Shown one piece after another: positions 10,890 to 21,600 of a stretch of DNA of 36,467 nucleotides (the first letter of the stretch is position 1; each line of letters starts with the position of its first letter). The notes under the pieces were generated by a model. It was not told the origin of the DNA, did no database searches, and was given only the letters and a program-made list of their open reading frames with translations. This DNA is from Ettlia oleoabundans (lineage: Eukaryota > Chlorophyta > Chlorophyceae > Chlamydomonadales): contig JAAMXP010001856.1 in NCBI GenBank assembly GCA_019693395.1, forward strand, positions 1 through 36,467, given 5' to 3'. The position numbers and the translations under genes were made by a program.

Positions 10890-12716
10890 TCACATCTCCA
10901 CGCTCTTCTGCGCTATCCGACGCACCCGCCGGTTGTAGTCCTTTCTATTTGCCGTGTACAGCTGCGGGCACGTGACAGAGGGCAAGCAGGAAGCAAGGCG
11001 CAGCAGAAGCAAAGTAGCCTAAGTCCCAATGCAATCAGCCTTGGCCCCAGGTTACCACCAGGCGCAGATTATCACTTCCATCCACACGCCACAGTGCCGA
11101 GAGCATGCAAGTTGACCGCGTGCACACGCTCAATCCACGAGCCCATTCCTTGCACCCTTGCTGACGCAGTGCAGCATGCCAGCAAAATAACAACTCCCCT
11201 GCGCACACAAGAATGCCCTTCCGTGACAGCAAGCGGCTTCCAGTCTGCTGTGCATGTAGTCCCCTGAGGAGGGAAGGTTCATGGGAGGGCTTCCCTGCTG
11301 ACCGCACCACACCTGTGCTGCCTCTGGGTTGGCTGGGCTGGCGCAATTTGGGTCTGTGAGCAAACTTTGGATGGAGGTGAGGATGGAGCAGATGTTGTGG
11401 CAGGGGCTCCAGTGGTCTTGGATGATGTCTAAGCCTGCAGCAGCACAACCACGAAAGTCCAACACATGGTGACAAGCGGCGCTGTGTGGGAGGGGGCACG
11501 TGCCTTGCATCAATGGTGGGCGGCGCTGGATGCGATAAAAAATACTTTAGCGGGCGGGCAGAGTACGGGGCATCAAACACCAACTGTTGTATGTAAGAGA
11601 AAAAGGCAACATGTGCAGCAGCAGGGCAGTCAGTGTCTGGGACGTGACTCGCATCGTGAAAAAAAAACACAACAATAGACCTGGTTCAAGGGTTGCAAAG
11701 AGTTACATAATATGCATTGTTCTACGTGTATAAGGCCCAGGGCACAAGAGCGCAAAGAGTCTGGGTCACTCACACAGGGTGCCGTCGCTATACACCTGCA
11801 AGCATGCACACAGCAGACCGAAGGGCACTCAGCAACAATACATCTGAGCAATAAATCAAATTTAGAAACATCATGTCACTGTAGACCTTGCAGGCGGCAT
11901 CTGCTACTTCTCAGAAAAGCAGCACTAAACCTTACATACAAACAGCTCAAACCTTAAGTGCAAGTCAGTCGCAAACACCCCGCCCCTTGGCTCACGTTTG
12001 GGTGGAAGACCTCGCTAGTGAAGCGCACTCGCGGTGGCCGGTCCGGGTAGTGCTCGCTAAAAGTTACACGCAACTGGAAGATGCCGCCCTGCAGGACACG
12101 ACACATTTGTGCAGCGGTTTAGCAGCGCGCCACAGCCCACGGCGATATGGTGCGTTGGTGAGCTGGGGACTGGGAGGGCTCGGCAGAGCAGCAGCATGGG
12201 GTTTGCAAAGAATGCATGGTTGGCAACGCGTTTGAATGGCTTGTCATGTATATCTGGGTGAGAAGAAGAGCTGACGCAACAGGGAAAGTGGACACAAGTG
12301 ATGCCGAGGACATCAGCGCATCACACCTCCCAAGGAGTCTCCGCAGGGCCAAGAATGGAAGCGCCCCACACGAAAAGGTTGTCGTCGCTGAGTGGCGATG
12401 CGCTGCATCCCTCTGGCGGCTCGACCTGCTATGACATGGGGCAGTTTCAGCGCTATGAGCAAGCAGAACATGTGCCACACAACAGAAGGAACCAAGTGCG
12501 GCGCCGCGTGGTGGCAGTGGCGGTGGCAGCAGCTGGGCTCAGCGGGGCGCGACGGTTTGCACGACGATTCCGTCGTTGAGATATAGGTGTAATTGCAGGG
12601 AAGAGCATGGCCCAGTGCTTAAAGCCGCGCAGGGGAACCATTGATCAGCTATGTGCGAGCCTTGCCTTAATTGCCTTCAAGTCACTCAGAAGCCGAAGCT
12701 GTGCAGAGGTAGACAT
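10890..12716 (-). CDS. RAD6-like ubiquitin-conjugating enzyme E2, with one-base frameshift as sequenced
   Basis: E2 that carries ubiquitin as a thioester and passes it to substrates with an E3. Six exons: 12716-12666, 12425-12327, 12089-11996, 11795-11774, 11434-11313, 10961-10890. The parts align without gaps to RAD6-type E2s: [48 protein letters not shown] (HPN motif), [15 protein letters not shown] with active-site Cys89, then [13 protein letters not shown]. The expected length is 152, the family size. Exon 3 is 94 bases where 93 are needed: an A5 run at 12059-12063 (T5 on the coding strand) puts a TAG after RVTF. A sequencing or assembly error is likeliest because every other exon is intact. 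Intron 1 is GC-AG (AAG|GCAAGG). The exact paralogue (RAD6/UBC2 or another class) is not certain. Confidence 0.9.
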
Positions 12717-13322
12717 GTCTTGGGAAATCCTTGTCGTTGCGCTGTGCCCCCACACCCTTCGGCCACACAGGTCCCGTGAGGCGTTTCGAGAGGATTGCTT
12801 GGCTTTGCCGGTAGCCAGTAGAGCAAAGGACAGCGCAGAACAAGGAGCCTGTGGTGCTTGGTAGTGCATAGCAGAGCCTTCCTGCACTCTCGTCCACCTG
12901 TACAGCCGTACAGAGAAGCAGGTATCAGGGCGTCCGCAAACACCCAAGCACAAGGGTTTCAACGTCTTCAGTGTGTCCACGCTCTGCCAACCCGAGTGAG
13001 GAGCCATGCCAGGTGACGCTGCAATGCATGGCTTTTGTCACGCGCTGCAGCGTCTGCTTGCAGCCTCAGAGTGTTTCGTCGACTACGTGGCATATACAGC
13101 CGTGCGGGCACAAGCTGTGCTGCAGTTTGGGCACTGCCGCTGCTTGTAGGCGAGCAGGCGGGCGGGGTCCCCGCCGCTCTAAGGAGCCAACCAGCATTCA
13201 AATCCCAGCACTAAAGCAGACAGTTACGCTAATACACCGTCGGTTGCTGTGACTGCAGCCAATTTTCGGCAAGACAGTGTTGAGCTCTAACCTTGGGCCT
13301 TGTCGTGGCCCCTGCCCTGCCC
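12717..13322. promoter_or_regulatory. Divergent spacer between E2 and the Lys-rich gene
   Basis: About 600 bases between two divergent start codons, so it should hold both promoters. A plus-strand upstream exon of the Lys-rich gene could also lie here, because a CT-rich tract and TGCATGCAG just before 13331 resemble an acceptor. I see no recognisable protein in any frame. Confidence 0.45.
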
Positions 13323-14499
13323 ATGCATGCAGGCAGCGTAAACGGCGGGTTCAACTCCAAAGTGAGCAAACTGCAGCGGGCTCCTCCTTCCCCTGCTTTA
13401 CTGACTCTAACTGAACCGCTTCCGGATGACGCTGGTCGCTGGTGCGACTGTCGCAGGGCCGTTTCCGGTGCCGCTGCTGCCCCTGCTGTTGCTGCAACAC
13501 TCGTGCCCTTGTTGATACACTTTCCATCTGCCTTGCGTTGCTACAGAAAAAGTCCTGGCAAAAGAAGAAGGCTCAGAAGCAGCGTGAGGTCAAAAAACGC
13601 AAAGGCGTCACTGCGGTGAGTTACTGCACAATGCTCTCGTTCACGTGCCCAGCCATGACTATGAGTGCCACCCACCCATGCCCGTCCTGTGCTCTCAAGC
13701 CTCAGACGCCCGCCCTGTCAGACTGCCACAGCCCGACGCTTGCTGCTGCGTGTCGGCCTGGTATTCAATGCATTATCTAGTGTGCTGAGTCTAGTGTGCA
13801 GCATCAACAGCAGGCTTTGCTCAGCTTATTTGATTTGACGCCTTTGCCGCAAATCCCTTCACACAACTTGCAAGTGCAGCCTGTATTCGCAAACGTTATT
13901 GATCGTTTTTCAGTTTGTTTTTTCAGTTTGTTGATACCACCAACATGTTCACAGCTCCGTCGTCTGCTGTAATGCCTGCAGAAGCACAAGGCGGCGGTCA
14001 AGGCGGTGAGCGGCGTGCGCACAAAGAAGCACCAACGCAAGGTGCAGAAGAAGGCCAAGGTGTTGAGCGGGGAGCAGGAGGGGGCGATGCAGGTGGGCTG
14101 CTGCCCTGCTGAGTAACCGCAGTGGAGATAACACGCTGTGCATGGCAGGTTTCCCAGCGCAGCAGGTCGTCTGCCTCTGCCTGCTGCGCAGCGGGCAACG
14201 CCAGGCGACTGAGTGCGCCAAGCTTTCTTCAGGCGGCAGGCAAAGCCGGGCTGCCTGTGTCTCTGCCCGCCAGCACCATTTTTGCCCTTCAAACACCAGC
14301 CCCTATTTGTGATACACTTGTGTTCACCAGGCAGCCTCGTTTTTCACCCTCACGTGTGCAGATTGATGCAGCCTCACCAGCCAAGGTAACCAAGAGAGGC
14401 CCCAAGCAACTCAAGAAGAAGAAGGCAGCCAAGCAGCCAGCACCCGCAGCAGCAGCAGCAGCAGCAGGGGAGGCGGTGCCGGCACCCATGCAGGAGTAA
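13323..14499 (+). CDS. Small Lys/Arg-rich protein, function unknown (possibly nucleolar)
   Basis: Four exons join in phase: 13323-13361, 13547-13615, 13982-14092, 14362-14499, giving 118 residues. All donors and acceptors are canonical (GTGAGC, GTGAGT, GTGGGC; ACAG, CTGCAG, GTGCAG). The protein is strongly basic, with KKSWQKKKAQKQREVKKRKG, then VRTKKHQRKVQKKAKVL, an acidic spot (GEQEG) and RGPKQLKKKKAAKQ, ending in an Ala/Pro tail. No enzyme motif or membrane segment is seen. Density and spacing of basic clusters suggest RNA binding or nucleolar targeting, which is inference. Exon phase and even amino-acid bias across four exons argue that it is real. The start is uncertain: ATG 13323 is in frame, but a CT-rich acceptor-like sequence overlaps it, so an upstream exon is possible. 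Confidence 0.7.
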
Positions 14500-14997
14500 A
14501 CAGGGTGTGGGTGGAGCAATCGGCCCAACTGCCCTAGCGGAGTGGTCGGCACACCCAGCCAGGGGTTTGCAGGACCTCAGCGGGGTTTCGACCGGCTGGC
14601 CCAGCAGCACCAGCAGCGGCCCCCTTATCGCAGAGCCCACTCTGAACAGCTGCCTGTCACTCATTTAGACAGGGTTACTAAGTAGGGATCTGGCAGAATT
14701 GCACATTGATTGATAGTCCAGCTTGTGTGCAACATCGGCACGGCGAGTGGAGCACTGTCTACGCAGTCAGCAAGAAATCGCGGCCGCCGCCGCCGCAGCA
14801 GCAGCAGTAGCACCCACCATCAGCAGCAGATTCGCCTGTCCTTGAAAGGCAGGTGGTAGTGACGGCAGCAAGCAAGCAGCTGCTGTCACGGACATGTAAA
14901 AACATACTTCTTGAGATAGCTGCGCATGTGAGCGCCTGACCCACCACAGCACGACACAGCAAAGCAAAGCAAAGCACAGCACAGCACAGCACAGCAT
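14500..14997. other. Spacer between the Lys-rich gene and TAD1 (tandem)
   Basis: This holds the 3' UTR of the Lys-rich gene and the promoter/5' UTR of TAD1. It contains a CCG/CAG triplet tract (14779-14812), a possible TGTAA at 14895-14899, and CAAAG/CACAG pentamers up to the TAD1 ATG. Nothing coding is seen on either strand that is not a shadow. Confidence 0.6.
14960..14997. repeat. (CAAAG)n(CACAG)n pentanucleotide tract in the TAD1 leader
   Basis: Three CAAAG-type units followed by four CACAG-type units end directly at the TAD1 ATG (14998), so the immediate leader is purine/C-rich, almost free of T and presumably unstructured. Confidence 0.85.
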
Positions 14998-17900
14998 ATG
15001 GGAGACGCAGTTGCCGAAGCCGTGCTGGCTCAATTTGCGTCGTTGCCCAAGACAGGCAAGCCCCAGCCTCATGAGCACACAGTGCTGGCAGGCATAGCGG
15101 TGTCGCTGCCCGCGCCTGACAGCTGCAGCAGCGGCGGTAGGGCTCTTTGCAGCGCCGGCGGCGAGGTGCTGCCTGCTTCCAAGCATGCAGAGCAGCAGCA
15201 AGGGCCGCAGCAGGAATGGGAGCAGGAACAGGAGCAGCAGCGGGAGAGCAGGGAGGTGGCGGTTGTTGCCATTGGCACTGGCACCAAATGCCTGGGGGCA
15301 TCCAGGCGCCTGCCAGGTGGCGGCGTCTTGAACGACTGCCACGCCGAGGCTCTGTGCCGACGGGCGCTGCTGCGCTGGCTTTACTGCGAGATGCTAGAGG
15401 CGGTACAGCAGTACAGGGTACAGCCCCAGGCAGCGCAGCGGGAAGCCTGCCAACTTGGTGTAGCTGGCACGGTGGCGGCGGCGGCAAAAGGGACGCGGGT
15501 GCTGCGGCTCGTTCCACCCCGTTGTGCCACCCAGTTGGGAAGCGCCACCGCTGCAGATGATTCCGTCAACGATCAGGGCAATGATTTGTTTGGCGGCTGG
15601 CGGTTTGAGCTGCAGCCCGGAGTGCGGCTTCACATGTATGTTAGCCAACCCCCTTGTGGGGATGCCAGCATCCTCGACCTTCCCTCTGCCTGCCGTCAGC
15701 TGCACCAGCCGTCGGAGGACATGAACCAGCAGCAGCAGCAGCAGCAGCATCCAACCAACCAGCAGCAGCACATTCCGCTATACAACCAGCAGCAGCAGCA
15801 GCAGCCAGGCAACCAGCAGCAGCAGCAGCAGGCGCCACAGCAGGGAATCGCTCAGCAGCGGCTGACACATGCACAGCATGCTGGCACTGAGGCAGCAGTT
15901 GCCAGCTGCGGTGCATGCTGCGACAAGGATGGCGGCGTGGCGCGCCCTGCAAGCTTCAATCAACCCTCCTCTTCGGCCTTTGGGCGAACTGGCGCCAAGC
16001 CTTTGAAGCGTCAGCGGCTGGGCGCAAGTGACGGCCGGAGCCAGATTGGGGATGGAGAGGCTGTAGGTGGCTTGAATGAGGAGGCGGGGCTCAGGCAGGA
16101 GCAGGAGACAGGAGGCAACTTGTACCGCCAGCAGCAGCAGGATCCTCTCAGTTTAGCCGAGCAGGCGCTGCAGCAGCGCCACGACCACCACAACAGCCGC
16201 CACCAGGGGGCAGACGGGTGGCAGCTGCCGCAGCAACACGAGGTGGAGTCGTATGGGGAGGCGCAGCAGACCGGCGTGGTGCGGCGAAAGCCCGGCAGGG
16301 GAGACGCCACGCTGAGCATGTCGTGCAGCGACAAGCTGTCACGCTGGGTCATGCTGGGCCTGCAGGCAAGTACCTACACACACATACACCACCCCAGACA
16401 CCAACATTCATACCCACTCGCACAAACCACCCACCCCACATACACATGATCATGTCCCGCGCCGTCACCTGCCCCGCCTGGCTCCTGTGCCTGATGCAGT
16501 CCAGCTTGAATGCCCTGAATTTGCCTAATGCCTGTTATAGTACAGCATAACATACTCCAGCATGTTGTACTGCGAATGGTTACAGCGGTACACCTGTGCT
16601 TGGCTTCTGTGGTCATGCCCTGCTAGAAGCTCGCGCTCTCGCAATCCAAACCTTGCTTCCCCCCTTGTGCAACGTTGTGGGGTGTGATTACATGCCCAGT
16701 GCCCGTTACTTTTTTCTGCTTTTTCTCCTTTCTGCAGGGCTCTTTGCTGGGTGGCCTGCTGGCAGCTCCCCTCCACTTGTCCTCCATCACAGTGGGACTC
16801 CCGCAAGGCAGCCAGCCCACCCCAGTACCAGCGGCAGTACCAGCACCAGCGCTAGCACCAGCACCCACACCAACTGCGGCACCCGCATCAGTGGCTTCTG
16901 CGGCAGCAAGAGCATCAGCTGCAGCAGCAGTGACCGCACCGGGGACAACACCAGCACCAGCACCATCGTTGGCTGCAGCGCCAGCGGTAGGAATAAAGAC
17001 CATACCCCCGCCAGCACCACCTGCTGCAGCGGCGGGGCTCGCTACCGTAGCAGCTGCTGCACCACCCTCAGCAGCAAATCCTGCAACAACCAAGCCGGCT
17101 GACCCAGCCGTTGCAGCTGCAGCAGGAATTGCAGTTGGGGCCCGGGGCGCCATCCCGTTGCCTGCCCTCCACACCGACAACGTGGTAGCGGCGGCGGCTG
17201 ACGCTGCCCTGCGTCGGGCCCTGCTGGGGCGAACGGCACAGCTGGCTGCGCAGCGCCTGCCGCCAGGCTTCCAGCAGTCTTCTCCCACACTGCACATTCA
17301 CACTCCAACCACAGATAGAAAGGCAGCAATGCACGCGCATGTGGCGGGAGCTGGAGTGTCAGCCACTTGTTTGCTTGCAGATGCGCCCTGGGGCGCCGCC
17401 AGTGGCGGCTGGCTGGAGGCTTTGGGGCTCGCTCTTTCTGCTACACGCAGGGCAGCTGCTGGGGCCTCTGTTGTGTGGGTTGCGCCCCCCTCTTGTGCTT
17501 TCAAATGGAAGCAGCAGCAACTCCCCACGCAGACGCAGGAGCAGCGGCAGCCTGCTGTGGGTGCTGGCTCAACCGGGCGAGCGGCTGAAGGGGCAGCATC
17601 AGGAGGCACAGCAGGCAGCGCAGCACAGCGTGGCAGATGTGTGTCGGTGCTCTGCGGCGGGAACAGCGAGGCCGTGACTGGCAGCACGGGCTTGAAAGCG
17701 GGCACAGCACGCCTGAAGGCCGGACAGCTGCCGCCGCCCTCAGCGCAGCCGTCGGTGTGCAAGGCGGCTCTGTATGCGGAGTGGCGGCGCCTAGTGGCGG
17801 CACTAAGGCAGCTGGAGGCGCCGTTGCATGCGCTGCCGGAAGGCACGGATGAAATGACACCTGCCACAAAAGCGTTTGGTGCATTTGGTGCAGCGCCTGC

Positions 17901-18174
17901 TACAGGGACGGTTGATGCGGCACCTTCTGCGGCGACGGTTGATGCAGCACCGGCCCTCCTAAACCCCCAATCGCCAGCCGGCCAGGTGGTGCCAGCTGTG
18001 CAGCCTGCAGAGCAGCAGCAGGGCCATTTGTCTGGGCATTTGACTTACCGGCAGGCCAAGCGGGCAGCCTGCCCGCAGTATGCCGCCGCTTGGCAGCGGT
18101 TGCGGGAGCCTCCCTCCCCCTTGCAGCTGTGGATCCCCAAACCCGCGGAACTGGAGGAATTCGTGGCGCCCTGA
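14998..18174 (+). CDS. TAD1: tRNA-specific adenosine deaminase 1 (tRNA-Ala A37 to I37)
   Basis: Deaminates A37 next to the anticodon of tRNA-Ala. Two exons, 14998-16365 and 16738-18174, give 934 residues. The zinc/catalytic motifs are complete: His115-Ala-Glu117 in [17 protein letters not shown], Cys220 in SQPPCGDAS and Cys443 in [22 protein letters not shown] and, after the splice, [12 protein letters not shown] and [10 protein letters not shown] also match the family, as does LTYRQAKRA near the end. Yeast and human enzymes are about 400-500 residues. The excess here is low complexity: poly-Q between about residues 240 and 285 (15720-15845), and an Ala/Pro/Thr-rich segment in exon 2 (about 16800-17130), plus a Gln/Gly-rich stretch. 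The intron is GC-AG: CAG|GCAAGT is the only donor that keeps LGLQGSLL in frame. The start is the first ATG of the frame. Confidence 0.95.
15727..15840 (+). repeat. CAG-rich poly-glutamine tracts in TAD1 exon 1
   Basis: Three CAG runs coding Gln blocks separated by short Asn/Pro-containing spacers. They sit between the PCGD and SCSDK motifs, where the compact homologues have no such insertion. Confidence 0.9.
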
Positions 18175-18675
18175 ATTGAATAGAAGCTCATTTGGGTCAC
18201 AGCCGATCTTGCTTGCCGCTATATTGATCGCAGCCAAATGGAGTTGTTTCTGGTATGAGTGCAGCTCACTTGCGTTGCAGCTGAAGCAGCGTAGCGCCGC
18301 CACCTGGTCATATGCTGCTCCTGCTGTGAGCTTGTTACCCTACACGTACGGAAGTCTGCTGCAGCTTTGTCTGCGTGCCATGCTACTTTCCTAGTTTATT
18401 GCCTCTGGTTGTGCCGAGTTTCATGTTACCTACCACAATTTGCTTTGTTTTTCTTGCGCTCTCTGATGGCGCCCTTGTAAAGCAACAGCCAATCAACACG
18501 TAAGCGATGCTCTGATGCTTGTAGCTCTATCACTCTGCAACCAAGGTTACTGGTTGGAGGCTCCCCCAAAAGCTCAGCTGAGTACCAATGTTGAGTGCGA
18601 GTTTTGGCAGCAGCTGGAGCCTGGGACGCAGACTGCCGCTTGACTGGGTGGTAGCGTGGTCATGGGCCGCTTGCG
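18175..18675. other. Convergent 3' region of TAD1 and ceramide glucosyltransferase
   Basis: About 500 non-coding bases. TAD1 has a TGTAA at 18476-18480. I see no matching signal for the opposite gene and no coding or RNA feature. Confidence 0.6.
18476..18480 (+). terminator. TGTAA poly(A) signal of TAD1
   Basis: The chlorophyte TGTAA signal, 302 bases after the TAD1 stop and 196 bases from the stop of the convergent gene. Confidence 0.6.
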
Positions 18676-21600
18676 TCATGTGCTGTCAAGCTGGTAAGGG
18701 TTGTGCACCACTCGCACCACCTTCCCCGCCTGCCGCCAGTATCGAATGCCGCTCCAGTCAATGTGCCGCGTCAAAAAGGTGTAGGCAATGCACAGAGGGA
18801 TCACTGCAAGCAATGTGGCACAGCAACAGCACATCAACCACTTGTAATTAAACCCTAGCAGCGAACCACCAGGAAAGAGGCATCAAACAACCCCACGTCC
18901 AAGTTTCTGCCACATCAATACATGCATGTATGCACCAGCGTTGTTGAAATAGAATCCCAGCCACAGCTTGGGCCAGCAAAAGGTGTCCAGGTGCTGCCTC
19001 TTGAGCTTGGGGTTCAGCACACAGAACAGGTCCAGGACCGTGCCTGCAACGGTACGGCCAAGCCAGGCCAGGGTGGGATATACAGTGAGCAATACACGAC
19101 GGCTTGAGGCACAGGTAGAGAATGGTGGGAGGAAAGGCCGCCCGAGAGAGTCAAGTGGTCAGTAAACCCGACGCACAGGCAAAAAGATGTAGGCAGGCAT
19201 GTGGCAAAGCGGACAATCTGCAGCCGATGCGCCCTCCCAGACCATTTGTCAACTAGCTTACAGGCGTCATAGGCAACGGAGATCGCCCCCACAGCACCAA
19301 ACCCCGCCATGCGGCCCGAACCCTCCTTGCCCACCCACTCACCCACCCAGCCAGACCACCACCACACGCACCTGTCATCCAGCGCAGCGCCAGCATAAGG
19401 TAGGCTATGGAAAGGGAGAATGCCGCTAGGCTGGCAAGCGACCAGGGACACCTGTGCAATGAGCGAGGTGAACGGAGCACAAGTGGGGTGGCAGCTCACC
19501 GCCGCACCCGCCTTTGCTGGCTGGAGATTTGCGCTGTGCATTGTGACCATAGCGTGGCATGTTCTCCTGCGCTGTGCTGTGCTGCGCTGTCCTTACGCTT
19601 GCTCCCTCAGGCAGCCCTCCTTCAAGCCGCGCGGCAGTCACCAACCCACCCACCGCGCAATTATGAAAGAGAAATAGAACAAAGTGTTGCATAGTTGCAG
19701 CATGCCAGCGGAGTGTGCGGTTTCTTTAGACAGCCTCCGTTCACCCGCCCAGGCAGCCAGCAACCCACACGCCTGCCCAAGCAGCCACCCACCCACTGAC
19801 CTGCCTAGGTAGACACCCAGGCACCCGCTCAGGCAGCCACCCGCCTACCCACCCACCCACCTGTCAATGCCAAACAAGCGCAGCCAGAGGTAGCTGCCGC
19901 CATCAGGCCCGCCATACACCTGCTGACTTGGCAGCAGAAGCACCGCCAGCCCCAAGAGCAGCAGGCGAAGCAGCACGGTGGTGGCCGGCAGCACCACGCC
20001 CCAGGAGGCATAGGCGTGGAAGGCGGCCAGGCCGTGGTTGGTGCGGCGGTTGTGGGCGTTGCTGTAGGTGTCCATGACATAGAGTTGCCGCCGCAGGTAG
20101 TTCCACCAGCGGCGAGGGGGGTAGGAGTCGTCAATCCTGATGCACAACAAGATGGAGCATGTGCAGGGAAGCGGGAGCGGGGGCATGAGCTGAGNNNNNN
20201 NNNNNNNNNNNNNNNNNNNNNNNNNNNNNNNNNNNNNNNNNNNNNNNNNNNNNNNNNNNNNNNNNNNNNNNNNNNNNNNNNNNNNNNNNNNNNNNNNNNN
20301 NNNNNNNNNNNNNNNNNNNNNNNNNNNNNNNNNNNNNNNNNNNNNNNNNNNNNNNNNNNNNNNNNNNNNNNNNNNNNNNNNNNNNNNNNNNNNNNNNNNN
20401 NNNNNNNNNNNNNNNNNNNNNNNNNNNNNNNNNNNNNNNNNNNNNNNNNNNNNNNNNNNNNNNNNNNNNNNNNNNNNNNNNNNNNNNNNNNNNNNNNNNN
20501 NNNNNNNNNNNNNNNGGCCTAAAATGCAAGATCAGCACATGACAGACAAGGATGGCATCCCCTCAAAGGGACAAGAGTGCCATCAAAATTGGCAGCTAAA
20601 GATGATGCCTGAGCAGAGGATACCATCAGCATAGGTCAAAAAGGCAAGGAAACCAATCACAGCTGAATGAACTAAGCGCTAACAACGATATACACGCATT
20701 ACCAACAAGATGGCAAAGCAGTACATTTTCTAGCAAAATCGTAACTCAGGACTGTATTCGACAATGTGGCAAAGCAGTTCGGTTTCAGCATCCAACACTC
20801 TTGGCAAAGCACTACAATGTCCAACACCAAAGGTTACAGGCAAAGCAGCACAGTAACCAACAGTCCGCAGAGCACTATGCGGGCCCACCCACCCGCAGTA
20901 TGCCGCGACCGTCGTGCCGCATCTCCGCCGTACGAAACAGCATGCAGCCGCCCCACACAAACTCCGTTCTTTCTTTAACGGAGAAGGGGACGATGAGGGG
21001 GAGGTGATAGGAGAGGGCGGCGTAAGACAACAGGCAGGCGCCCTCCGCCGGTATGTCAAATGGGTAGCCTGCAGGGAGGGGGTGGGTGGGTGGGTGGGTG
21101 GGTGGTGTTAAAGGCAAGTGGAGCAGGGCATGTGGTAGTTGAAGGCAGATGGAGCAGGGCAGGTGGTAGATGGAAGATGAGAGCAGGGCAGGTGGAAGGC
21201 AAAGGCAGGTGGAGTTTGCCAAGTGGTGGGTGAAGGCAGGTGGGGCAGGGCAGGTGGTACGTGGAAGCGTGAGAGCAGGGCAGGTGGTAGATGAAGGCAG
21301 ATGGTGCATGGCGGGTGGCGCTTGGCGGGTGCTGGGCAGGTGATAGTTCAAAAGGTGGATGGTGGCTCACGGGTAAATGGTGGGGCGCCTCAGGGTAATA
21401 CGTGAATGTGAATGAGGCCAAACAGCCATACGACAGACAAGAAAGGACCAGCACTCACAAACGCTACAGCTACCGGTGTAAACCCGCCACCCACACACAA
21501 TTCATGCCATGACAGCCATACGCACCCACCGCCCAACACACCATCCCACCCACCAACAAAACCCAGAGGAGGAAACAGAGGTACATACTCGCAACTACCA

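Noticed and set aside
14759..15517. 252-codon minus-strand open frame
   Set aside because: Shadow of TAD1 exon 1 and of the triplet repeats, giving Ala/Pro/Cys-rich nonsense.
20875..21454. Pro/Leu/His-rich minus-strand open frames
   Set aside because: Translation of the minisatellite; only the 21068-20893 part, in its own frame, is a real exon of GCS.
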